The notes under the pieces were generated by a model. That model saw nothing but the letters and a program-made list of their open reading frames with translations, made no database searches and was not told the DNA's origin. A DNA stretch of 6,619 nt. Source: Chloroflexota bacterium. GTDB taxonomy: Bacteria; Chloroflexota; Dehalococcoidia; Bin125. The stretch spans positions 1-6,619 of the forward strand of contig JAPPBK010000344.1 in NCBI GenBank assembly GCA_026705105.1, in the 5' to 3' direction. Below are positions 1 through 6,282 of the stretch, one piece after another; the first letter of the stretch is position 1, and each line of letters opens with the position of its first letter. The position numbers and the translations under genes were made by a program.

Positions 1-132
1 CAATCTGTTGACCTACAGACTTCCTCTGCAAGGCGGGGCGAAGGAGAACGCAGAAGGTGGGACCTTGAACTCAAAATCAGGCATAGTGGAGGTAGCGGCG
101 TCGGGCGGATTGACTGATTGCGAGGGTCGGCA
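1..132. other. leader region without a recognisable gene
   Basis: Two plus-strand frames are open from the left edge (to about 117 and 158), but neither translation resembles a known protein. The tail of an upstream gene therefore cannot be excluded, nor can it be supported. I see no convincing promoter or hairpin. Confidence 0.4.
122..126 (+). promoter_or_regulatory. ribosome binding site for the EctB-like aminotransferase
   Basis: GAGGG lies six bases before the ATG at 133 and supports that start over the in-frame TTG at 118, which it follows. A second possible start is the ATG at 154, with AGGTG at 141-145 eight bases upstream. That later start would match the usual EctB N-terminus more closely, so the choice is not certain. 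Confidence 0.5.
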
Positions 133-1404
133 ATGGTCACAGGTGCTCCGTTCATGAACGGTCTCGACGCATTCGACGACCTGGAGTCGGGCGTCCGCTC
201 CTACATCCGCTCCTGGCCGACGGTGTTCGACCGTGCCTATGGCGCGAAGCTCTGGGACGAAGACGGCCGCGAGTACCTCGACTTCTTCTCCGGCGCCGGC
301 GGCCTCAACTACGGCCACAACCAGGACGCGATGATCGGCGCCCTGGTCCGCTACTTGCAGTCGCAGGGCGTGCTGCACTCGCTCGACATGGCGACCACCG
401 CAAAGCGCGGCTTCCTGGAACGCTTCCGCGAGATCATTCTCGAGCCGCGCGGAATGTCCTACCGGGTCATGTTTCCCGGACCGACGGGCACCAATGCCGT
501 TGAAGCGTCGCTCAAGCTCGCGCGTAAGGTGACCGGACGGCGGGACATCGTCTCCTTCACCAATGCGTTCCACGGGATGACCCTCGGCTCGCTTGCGCTG
601 AGCGGCAACGTGGTCAAGCGCGAATCCGCGGGGATCCCGTTGGAACACCAGCGCACGGCGCCCTTCGACGGAGAGCTCGGCGCGAACGTCGACACCATCG
701 CGGTGCTCGATGCGATGCTGGCCGAGGACGGCGCCTCGATTGCGGGCGTGATTGTCGAAACCGTCCAGGGCGAAGGCGGCCTGCACACGGCCGGCTTCGA
801 TTGGCTGCGGCGGCTCGCCGAGTGCTGCAAGCGGCACGGATGTCTGCTGATCGTGGACGACATCCAGGCTGGCTGCGGCCGGTCGGGCAGCTTCTTCTCG
901 TTCGAGCCTGCAGGAATCGAGCCCGACATCGTTTGCCTGTCCAAGTCGATTTCCGGCAGCGGGCTGCCGATGGCGCTGACGCTGATTCGACCCGAACTCG
1001 ACATCTGGGGACCGGGAGAACACAACGGCACCTTCCGCGGAAACAACGCGGCGTTCGTCACCGCCAGCGAGGCGCTCGAATTCTGGCGAGACGACTTGTT
1101 GGCGAGCGGAGTCAGGCGCAAGTCCGCGATCGTCCGCGCGGAGCTCGAGTCGATTGCGTCGCAGCATGAAACGATGCGGGGGACAGTGCGCGGCCGCGGA
1201 TTACTCATCGGTCTGCATACGCCACTCGACGGCCTGGCGTCGGCCGTCGCGCGGGCAGCGTTCGAGCGGGGACTGTTGATCGAGACCTCGGGCGGAGCTG
1301 CGTCCGACGTGATCAAGCTGATGCCGCCGCTGATCATCGAGGACGAAGAACTCGAGCGCGGCCTCGCGATCTTGCGCGACAGCGTTGACGCGAGCGCGCC
1401 CTGA
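133..1404 (+). CDS. ectB: diaminobutyrate-2-oxoglutarate aminotransferase (EctB-like, class III PLP)
   Basis: This is a predicted cytoplasmic PLP enzyme. EctB makes L-2,4-diaminobutyrate from aspartate semialdehyde using glutamate as amino donor, the first committed step to ectoine. Numbering from ATG 133 (423 aa, within the usual EctB length), the visible motifs are: LESGVRSYIRSWP near the N-terminus, which is EctB-like; the cofactor phosphate loop GPTGTNAVEA at 116-125; FHG at 146-148; VDDIQAGCGR with PLP-contacting Asp242; the Schiff-base lysine Lys271 in LSKSISGSGLPMAL; and NGTFRGNN at 298-305. The match to EctB runs along the whole length, not only at the generic aminotransferase motifs. 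No ectA or ectC is visible within the window, and the gene downstream is convergent. The product could therefore feed something other than ectoine, such as diaminobutyrate for another metabolite, or act on a related omega-amino substrate. The family call is very secure; the exact substrate is inferred. Confidence 0.88.
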   Translation: MVTGAPFMNGLDAFDDLESGVRSYIRSWPTVFDRAYGAKLWDEDGREYLDFFSGAGGLNYGHNQDAMIGALVRYLQSQGVLHSLDMATTAKRGFLERFREIILEPRGMSYRVMFPGPTGTNAVEASLKLARKVTGRRDIVSFTNAFHGMTLGSLALSGNVVKRESAGIPLEHQRTAPFDGELGANVDTIAVLDAMLAEDGASIAGVIVETVQGEGGLHTAGFDWLRRLAECCKRHGCLLIVDDIQAGCGRSGSFFSFEPAGIEPDIVCLSKSISGSGLPMALTLIRPELDIWGPGEHNGTFRGNNAAFVTASEALEFWRDDLLASGVRRKSAIVRAELESIASQHETMRGTVRGRGLLIGLHTPLDGLASAVARAAFERGLLIETSGGAASDVIKLMPPLIIEDEELERGLAILRDSVDASAP

Positions 1405-1429
1405 CGGCTACTCAGGCGTGAGCGTCAGG
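1400..1429. terminator. possible bidirectional hairpin between convergent genes
   Basis: A seven-base arm at 1400-1406 (CCTGACG) pairs with CGTCAGG at 1423-1429. An inner arm CTCA (1411-1414) pairs with TGAG (1419-1422) around a GGCG loop, leaving a four-base bulge at 1407-1410. The structure contains the stop codons of both convergent genes. No clear T-run flanks it on either side, so a terminator role is inferred from position and symmetry only. Confidence 0.3.
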
Positions 1430-3666
1430 CTGCCTTCGCTGTTGGCCTCAATGTCGTCCCACTCGATGTAAAGCGGGAAGTAATCCATCTCAAGCCACTT
1501 GTGGATGTGATCGCTGTAGTGCGGACTGTCCGGTCGGCCGGAGTTACCGGGCGGCAGCACGATTCGCGCGCCGTTGAGATTCGAGAGATCGAAGATCTGG
1601 CGATAGCTGACGCCGTGATCGGCAGGCTGATTCACGAGACCGGTCGCGTTGTTCGGCGTGTGGCCGTCGCCGCCCTTGGGAAAGTCGCCGACGTTGAAAC
1701 GGGCCGCGCGCTCCGGGTCGCGGCCCAGGTTGTGACGCCAGGTCACCGAGTGAGCGTCTCCATATCGCCACGTCGCGCGATCGGCGCCATACCGCTCTGC
1801 CAACGCCTCGCCGGCAGCGACCAGCGACTCCGCAATCATCTCGTCCCACGACCGACCGGCAGGCAGCGTCAACGCGCTATCCGCTCGCAGCTGCTCGTGC
1901 AGGATGCGCAGCTCGTCGGCGGAGCCTTCCGGCACACGCGCCGGCGCGTTGTAGAACGCTCTCACTGTCCGGCTGACCAATTGCTGGCAGAGCTCCTGGT
2001 ACAGCAGGCCGGGCGCGGAGTCGATCGCCAGATGGCCGTCCCACCCGGCGAGCATGGCCTGCAGCTCCGCTGCCGCCCCGTTTATGTCGGCCGCAGCGAC
2101 GCGGCCGGCAACGTAACGCGCGTGAATGCTGGTCTGGTCCGACTGGATCTCCGGCATGTCTTCCGGCGACCAATCGCTGCGGCCTTGCAGCAGTTCCCGC
2201 AGCCGATCGGCCCGATACGGCGTCTGACTGAACGTGAGGTAGTAGGGGTAGTCGGGCGTCGTGGTGCGATTGTTGGCCGTGATGATCACGCCTCGGACGG
2301 GATTCAGGTCTTGCGGCAGTTCGTCGGCGGGGATGTCGCCGTCCCACTCGTGCTCGCCGTCCCAGCCGTTGACCGGGGTCAGCTTCGCAGCGCGCCTGGG
2401 TACCCGACCGGTGTACTGGTATCCGATCTCCCCCTGCTGGTCGGCGAAACAGTAGTTGCCCGAGATCGAGTCGTAGCGCTGGAATCCCGTGCGCGCGTCG
2501 TGGATGTTGTCGGAGATGAAGATTGGCAGCATGCCGTCGAAGTCGTGACACGGATCCGAGAGTCCAAAACGTGCTGTCAAGACTTCGTCATCGGTCTCGG
2601 GATCTCCCTGCACGACCGGACCGTGCCTGGTCGACCAGACCGTCTGCGTGACCGATTCCTCGCCGCGAATCTCGATCACCTCGTCGCGACGCTGCAACGG
2701 TTCTACGCCGTTGAGCCACTTCGCCTCGGGACCCGTGCCGTTGCGCTCGATCCGCTCGCGGTAGACATCCCAGCGGTCGCCCTGGGCGTGGGTCATGGTC
2801 CAGGCGACCTGGGTGTTGTGTCCGTAGTAGACCGGACCCGGATAGCCGGGGTTGCAGGGGCCGGCGACGAGGAACTCCGGGCACTGCATGTGCATCAGAT
2901 ACCACTGAGGCGGCACGCTGAAGGCGAGGTGCGGGTCGCCCACGACCAGCGGTTTGCCGCTGGCCGTGTGGTTGCCGTCGATCACCCAGCAGTTGGAACC
3001 GTCCAGGCTGCCACGTCTCGTGCCCGGCACTGCGGTGAGGTCGGCCAACGCCTCGGCGAAGGCGTGGCTGCCGTTCGCCCACGACGCCCCGGCCGGGGCG
3101 ATCAACGCGCCGTCCGCCGGCACGTCGGGGATCAGCGCCTGCAGCGCGTCAAGGCCGAGTCGAGCAGCCACCTCGGCGTTGCCGATCTTGGTCGACCAGT
3201 GCAGGTTGGCCGAGACCATCTTGAGGATCGCCAGCGAATCGACCGGCGACCATGGCTGCATCTCATGTTCCAGCAACGCAAACTCGACGGGCGGCGGACC
3301 GACCGCGATGGCGGCATTGATGCCGTCGGCGTAGGCCTGCAGGATCATCCGCGCGTCGTCGGACTGATCCTCCCACTCGCGAGCCGCATCGCGGCCGAAG
3401 CCGAGTGTGCGGTTCATCCGGTCGATGCGCAGCAGTCCCTTGTTGAGTAGGGCCGCCGCGCGGCCGTGCGCCATGTGTCGGTAGAGTTCAATCTGCCAAC
3501 CCCGCTCCTGTCCCATGCAGTAGCCCTGTGCAAAGAACGCGTCGCGAGCCGAGGACGTCTGCGCATGAGGCACGCCCCAGCGGTCCCAGACGATCCGAAT
3601 CGGAGCATCCGGACCTTCCACCTCGAGCGTTCCGTCGGTCTGGTGCAGGCTCACTTGTTCGTTCAT
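1408..3666 (-). CDS. penicillin acylase family Ntn-hydrolase (peptidase S45), no signal peptide
   Basis: This is a 752-aa amide hydrolase precursor of the family that includes penicillin G acylase, glutaryl-7-ACA acylase and the N-acyl-homoserine-lactone acylases. Members self-cleave into alpha and beta chains, and the new N-terminal Ser of beta is the nucleophile. Visible features are: alpha-chain start IRIVWDRWGVPHAQ (23-36) and FFAQGYCMGQERGWQIEL (44-61); autocleavage site Gly223/Ser224 in DGSNCWVIDGNHTASGKP; GDPHL (243-247); MTHAQGDRWDVYRERI (291-306), the region that binds calcium in relatives; the oxyanion-type Asn in TANNRT (Asn465/466); YRADR (484-488); and a family-typical C-terminus with PPGNSGRPDSPHYSDH. 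All key residues are present and the length is normal, so it is probably active. The N-terminus is hydrophilic with no signal peptide, unlike the classical periplasmic enzymes. The ATG at 3666 is chosen over an in-frame upstream start at 3702 because of a strong ribosome binding site. The substrate cannot be read from sequence. Confidence 0.9.
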   Translation of the reverse strand: MNEQVSLHQTDGTLEVEGPDAPIRIVWDRWGVPHAQTSSARDAFFAQGYCMGQERGWQIELYRHMAHGRAAALLNKGLLRIDRMNRTLGFGRDAAREWEDQSDDARMILQAYADGINAAIAVGPPPVEFALLEHEMQPWSPVDSLAILKMVSANLHWSTKIGNAEVAARLGLDALQALIPDVPADGALIAPAGASWANGSHAFAEALADLTAVPGTRRGSLDGSNCWVIDGNHTASGKPLVVGDPHLAFSVPPQWYLMHMQCPEFLVAGPCNPGYPGPVYYGHNTQVAWTMTHAQGDRWDVYRERIERNGTGPEAKWLNGVEPLQRRDEVIEIRGEESVTQTVWSTRHGPVVQGDPETDDEVLTARFGLSDPCHDFDGMLPIFISDNIHDARTGFQRYDSISGNYCFADQQGEIGYQYTGRVPRRAAKLTPVNGWDGEHEWDGDIPADELPQDLNPVRGVIITANNRTTTPDYPYYLTFSQTPYRADRLRELLQGRSDWSPEDMPEIQSDQTSIHARYVAGRVAAADINGAAAELQAMLAGWDGHLAIDSAPGLLYQELCQQLVSRTVRAFYNAPARVPEGSADELRILHEQLRADSALTLPAGRSWDEMIAESLVAAGEALAERYGADRATWRYGDAHSVTWRHNLGRDPERAARFNVGDFPKGGDGHTPNNATGLVNQPADHGVSYRQIFDLSNLNGARIVLPPGNSGRPDSPHYSDHIHKWLEMDYFPLYIEWDDIEANSEGSLTLTPE

Positions 3667-3674
3667 GGCGGGGG

Positions 3675-3681
3675 CTCCTCT
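3675..3681 (-). promoter_or_regulatory. ribosome binding site for the penicillin acylase
   Basis: Read on the minus strand this is AGAGGAG, eight bases before the ATG whose first base is 3666. It is a near-ideal Shine-Dalgarno sequence. It fixes the start and excludes the 12-residue extension that begins at 3702. Confidence 0.75.
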
Positions 3682-3767
3682 TTGACGTCTGGAACGATTC
3701 AATGTTGCAACCGAAATGTTAGAGCGCAGGGTCAGAGCGCCCGAACGCCTCAGACTCTCAATGACAA

Positions 3768-3816
3768 GTCACATCTCTCAGTGACCCATAGCGAGACAGG
3801 CGTTATGTTATGTGAC
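3768..3816. promoter_or_regulatory. GTCAC/GTGAC half-site cluster in the divergent intergenic region
   Basis: The 209-base region 3667-3875 separates the divergently transcribed acylase and binding-protein genes. It contains GTCAC at 3768-3772 facing GTGAC at 3781-3785, an inverted repeat with an eight-base gap. A further TGTGAC lies at 3811-3816, and the perfect palindrome TCACGTGA (3872-3879) spans the GTG start codon. TGTGA/TCACA half-sites are reminiscent of CRP/FNR-family operators, but the spacing does not match the CRP consensus. An operator role is inferred from repetition and position only. Confidence 0.3.
3781..3809 (+). promoter_or_regulatory. weak sigma-70-like promoter candidate for the binding-protein gene
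   Basis: GTGACC (3781-3786) and TATGTT (3804-3809) are separated by 17 bases and each matches four of six consensus positions. The sequence around the second box is locally AT-rich compared with its surroundings. If used, it would give a leader of roughly 60 bases, and the GTGAC half-site would overlap the -35 box. The match is weak and could be chance. Confidence 0.2.
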
Positions 3817-3862
3817 GAATGGGCGGATAAGCTGCTCTGCAACGTGAGCAGGAGACGCAGGC

Positions 3863-3869
3863 GAGAGGA
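3863..3869 (+). promoter_or_regulatory. ribosome binding site deciding the GTG start of the binding-protein gene
   Basis: GAGAGGA ends six bases before the GTG at 3876. This spacing, and a classical signal peptide beginning directly at that codon, support the non-ATG start. Confidence 0.65.
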
Positions 3870-3875
3870 CGTCAC

Positions 3876-5147
3876 GTGAATCGAGTTTCCAAATCCCATG
3901 TCGTGATCCTGGCCGTCGGCATGCTGCTCGGCGCAATCACGCTCGGCATCGTGCATGCGGCGACCAGCGTCACGAGTGAAGTGCGCATCGGCGCGCGGAT
4001 CCTGGACGACGGCCGAGTCGAGGTCGGGTTGCAGCAACAACAAGACGGCGAGTGGGTCGGCCTTGAGCCGCCGGCCAGCCGTTTCCTGCCACCGACCGCC
4101 GAGCGCGGCGAATGGCATTACAGCAACGAAATCGCGGTCACCGGCGTTGCCGAGGACGAGGCCGCCGTCGTGATCGTGCGTCGACCACCGGTGATGTGCG
4201 TGCTCGGACACGCCCACCCCGCCGACGACCGCTTCTGGCAGTGGACGCTGGCCGCTTCGCGGGTCGCCGGGATTCAGTACGGAATCGGCTTGCGCCTCTA
4301 CGCAGCGAGCGACAGCGAAAACCACGCTGCGGATCTCCGCGACTGCATCGCTTCCGAGCCGATCGCCATTGCCACGTCGTTGCCGTACGCGGAAGAGTTG
4401 GCGGAGCCGCTGGCTGAGGCGCGTGAGGCCGGGATTCTCGTCGTCACCTTCAACTCCGGCGCCGACGACGCCGACAGCGTCAACTCCCTGCTGCACATCG
4501 GACTGGATGATTACAACGGTGGTGTCCAGGCCGGCGCCGAACTCAACGAAGCCGGAGTGGCCGGCACCGTCCTCTGCGTCATTCACGAGACCGACAACGT
4601 CGGACTGCGTCAGCGTTGCGAGGGACTCGAAGCCGGCTATGCGGGCGAGGTCGAGGAGATGTTTGTCGACCTGCTCGGGCCAACCGAGTTGGACGAGGTG
4701 CAAGGCCACCTGGCTAACCGGATCGCAGCCGGCGACATCGGCGGAATCGTCACCCTGAATCACGACACAGGCACGGCGGCGTTGGCAGCAGTCGCCGAGG
4801 CCGAAGCCGATATCGCACTGGCGAGCTTCGGTTTCAGCGACACCCTGGCCGCCGCGGTGCGAGACGGCGACATGCTCTTCCTGGTCTGGGACCACCCGGT
4901 CATCCAGGGCTACCTGGCGGTCTCGGCCATGGCCATGGCCCTCACGCTGGAACTGAGCGATCTCAACTCAGGAGTCTTCCTCAACGGCGCGAAGATCCTG
5001 ATCGAGCCGACGCTCGCCGACCAGGAGCGCGCCGCCGACCTGCAGTCGATGTTCCGCTTCGCCGACCGCCTGCGGAACCAGAGCGATGAGCCGACCGACG
5101 AGGAAGGTTCATCAACGTCGTCCGAAGGCGACGAGGAGAGCCCATAG
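3876..5147 (+). CDS. secreted type I periplasmic (sugar-type) substrate-binding protein with extra N-terminal domain
   Basis: This 423-aa protein is predicted to be exported. A basic start (MNRVSKSH) leads into a hydrophobic stretch at residues 9-28 ending VHA-ATS, a plausible signal peptidase I site. There is no lipobox cysteine. Residues about 33-92 form a small extra segment (VRIGARILDDGRVEVGLQQ, then SRFLPP and WHYSNEIAV). I recall similar segments in secreted proteins of SAR202-like Chloroflexota; its function is unknown to me. Residues about 105-385 resemble the type I periplasmic binding/LacI-like fold of simple-sugar ABC transporters. They include FWQWTLAASRVAG (120-132), DDYNGGVQAGAELNEAG (211-227) and the characteristic CVIHETDNVGLRQRCEGL (234-251), then FGFSD and WDHPVIQGYLAV. 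The C-terminal 23 residues (401-423) are Asp/Glu/Ser-rich and look disordered. No permease or ATPase gene is adjacent, so it may serve a distant transporter or act as a sensor or scavenging protein. The ligand is unknown. Confidence 0.82.
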   Translation: MNRVSKSHVVILAVGMLLGAITLGIVHAATSVTSEVRIGARILDDGRVEVGLQQQQDGEWVGLEPPASRFLPPTAERGEWHYSNEIAVTGVAEDEAAVVIVRRPPVMCVLGHAHPADDRFWQWTLAASRVAGIQYGIGLRLYAASDSENHAADLRDCIASEPIAIATSLPYAEELAEPLAEAREAGILVVTFNSGADDADSVNSLLHIGLDDYNGGVQAGAELNEAGVAGTVLCVIHETDNVGLRQRCEGLEAGYAGEVEEMFVDLLGPTELDEVQGHLANRIAAGDIGGIVTLNHDTGTAALAAVAEAEADIALASFGFSDTLAAAVRDGDMLFLVWDHPVIQGYLAVSAMAMALTLELSDLNSGVFLNGAKILIEPTLADQERAADLQSMFRFADRLRNQSDEPTDEEGSSTSSEGDEESP

Positions 5148-5154
5148 ACAGACA

Positions 5155-5174
5155 GCACCCACTTACCTGGGTGC
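5155..5174 (+). terminator. short hairpin after the binding-protein gene
   Basis: GCACCCA (5155-5161) pairs perfectly with TGGGTGC (5168-5174) around a six-base CTTACC loop, beginning eight bases after the stop codon. No T-run follows. It is the first of two tandem hairpins and may protect the transcript 3' end or add to termination. Confidence 0.35.
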
Positions 5175-5180
5175 AACACA

Positions 5181-5217
5181 CGAGGCGCGGCTGGTCAGCT
5201 TGATCAGCCGCGCCTTG
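5181..5217 (+). terminator. strong GC-rich hairpin, likely transcription terminator
   Basis: Bases 5183-5197 pair with 5201-5215 around a three-base GCT loop. The 15-bp stem contains a single G-U wobble (5194/5204). It can be extended by a further wobble and one C-G pair to 5181/5217. It lies between the binding-protein gene and the reductase gene. Only two T residues follow, so it departs from a textbook intrinsic terminator. Being almost symmetric, it could also act on the other strand. Confidence 0.55.
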
Positions 5218-5272
5218 CGTCTGAGACTGTGGCCTGTCGTCAGCGACATCTGAGCCTGGGAAGCGTGCCAGC

Positions 5273-6271
5273 ATGCGCTACATCATCTACGGCGCCGGAG
5301 GAATCGGCGGCGGTATCGGCGCGCTGCTCACGCGCGCCGGTTGCGATGTCTTGCTGATCGCGCGCGGCGATCATCTCACCGCGATGCGAGAACAGGGTCT
5401 GCGCGTCCAACAACCCGGCCGCAGCGAAGCGATCGAGGTACAGACCGCGTCGCATCCCGGTGAAGTTCAGTTTCGCGATGGCGATGTCGTCGTCCTGACC
5501 ATGAAGGGGCAGGACACCTCCGCCGCCCTTGACGACCTCGAACGAAGCGCCGGGCCTGAGATTCCCGTGGTCTGCGGACAAAACGGCGTCGCCAATGAAC
5601 GGTCGGTCGCTCGCAGATTCCTCAATGTCTACGGGATGTTGGTCGTGATGCCAGCCACCTTCCTGGTGCCGGGAGAGATCGCGCTGTTCGGCGACCCCAA
5701 GCCCGGGCTGCTGGACAGCGGGCGATTCCCGGGCGGCGTCGACGAGACCGTCACCCAGCTCTGCAGCGACCTGGAGTCGGCCGGGTTCAACGCGCGACCG
5801 GACCCGCACGTGATGCGGCTCAAGTACGGCAAGCTGCTCGACAACCTGGGCAATGCGGTCGGGGCGCTCTGCGGCGAAGAGGCACTGCGCTCCGGCGGCG
5901 ACGAAGTGCGCGCCTTCATGCGCAGAATGCGAGACGAAGCGGTCGCCTGCTACGAGGCGGCGGGTATCGACTACGCCTCGCGCCGAGAGATCGGCGAGCG
6001 CCGCGCGGCGACATTCACGGCCGGCGAGATTCCGGGGGTGGAACGCGGCGGCAGCTCAACCTGGCAGTCGTTCCGCCGCGGGCGTCCGGGCATCGAGACC
6101 GATTGGCTGAATGGCGAAGTCGTCTTGCTCGGCCTGGAACACGCAGTGCCCACGCCGGCCAACCGCGCCCTCCAGCTGATGGCCAAGCGAGCGTTGCGGG
6201 CCGGGTTGCGCGACGGCGCCGTACCGCTCGAAGAGATTCTGGCGCTAGAGGCTGAACTGGCAGCGACGTAG
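5273..6271 (+). CDS. 2-dehydropantoate 2-reductase family protein (ApbA/PanE-like)
   Basis: This 332-aa cytoplasmic NADPH-dependent oxidoreductase belongs to the family that reduces ketopantoate to pantoate in pantothenate and CoA synthesis. The N-terminal Rossmann motif GAGGIGG lies at residues 7-13, with Arg31 in LIARGDH placed to contact the NADPH phosphate. By alignment with the E. coli enzyme the catalytic set is present: Asn104 in CGQNGVAN, Lys187 and Asn191 in YGKLLDNLGNAVGAL, Ser262 in SSTWQSFRRGR, and Glu275 in GIETDWLNGE. It is slightly longer than the E. coli protein (303 aa). GGGAAG at 5258-5263 sits nine bases before the ATG and supports this start. No panB, panC or panD lies nearby. 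Many bacteria carry several paralogues of this family acting on other 2-oxo acids, so ketopantoate as the substrate is probable but unproven. The gene follows two hairpins and converges on the next gene, so it is probably transcribed alone. Confidence 0.87.
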   Translation: MRYIIYGAGGIGGGIGALLTRAGCDVLLIARGDHLTAMREQGLRVQQPGRSEAIEVQTASHPGEVQFRDGDVVVLTMKGQDTSAALDDLERSAGPEIPVVCGQNGVANERSVARRFLNVYGMLVVMPATFLVPGEIALFGDPKPGLLDSGRFPGGVDETVTQLCSDLESAGFNARPDPHVMRLKYGKLLDNLGNAVGALCGEEALRSGGDEVRAFMRRMRDEAVACYEAAGIDYASRREIGERRAATFTAGEIPGVERGGSSTWQSFRRGRPGIETDWLNGEVVLLGLEHAVPTPANRALQLMAKRALRAGLRDGAVPLEEILALEAELAAT

Positions 6272-6282
6272 CGGACCCGGAG

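Noticed and set aside
118..132. TTG start for the EctB-like gene
   Set aside because: The GAGGG ribosome binding site lies downstream of the TTG and is well spaced for the ATG at 133.
13..1167. A 384-codon minus-strand open frame antisense to the EctB-like gene
   Set aside because: It mirrors the codon structure of a clearly homologous plus-strand gene, shows no recognisable domain, and has no visible ribosome binding site at its start.
1501..3450. A very long plus-strand open frame (649 codons) antisense to the penicillin acylase
   Set aside because: The minus-strand frame has full-length family homology and a strong ribosome binding site. The antisense translation is Arg/Val-rich and low in recognisable motifs, as expected when GC-rich codon bias suppresses stops on the opposite strand.
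133..3666. A joint aminotransferase plus acylase pathway or operon
   Set aside because: The two genes converge and have separate promoters. Adjacency alone does not support a shared pathway.
3667..3702. Upstream in-frame start adding 12 residues (MNRSRRQRGAPA) to the acylase
   Set aside because: These bases contain the ribosome binding site for the ATG at 3666, and the family homology begins well after it. The arginine pair is not followed by a hydrophobic segment, so it is not a Tat signal.
3750..4895. A 381-codon minus-strand open frame antisense to the binding protein
   Set aside because: The plus strand has a signal peptide, a ribosome binding site and conserved binding-fold motifs. The antisense product has none and crosses the divergent intergenic region.
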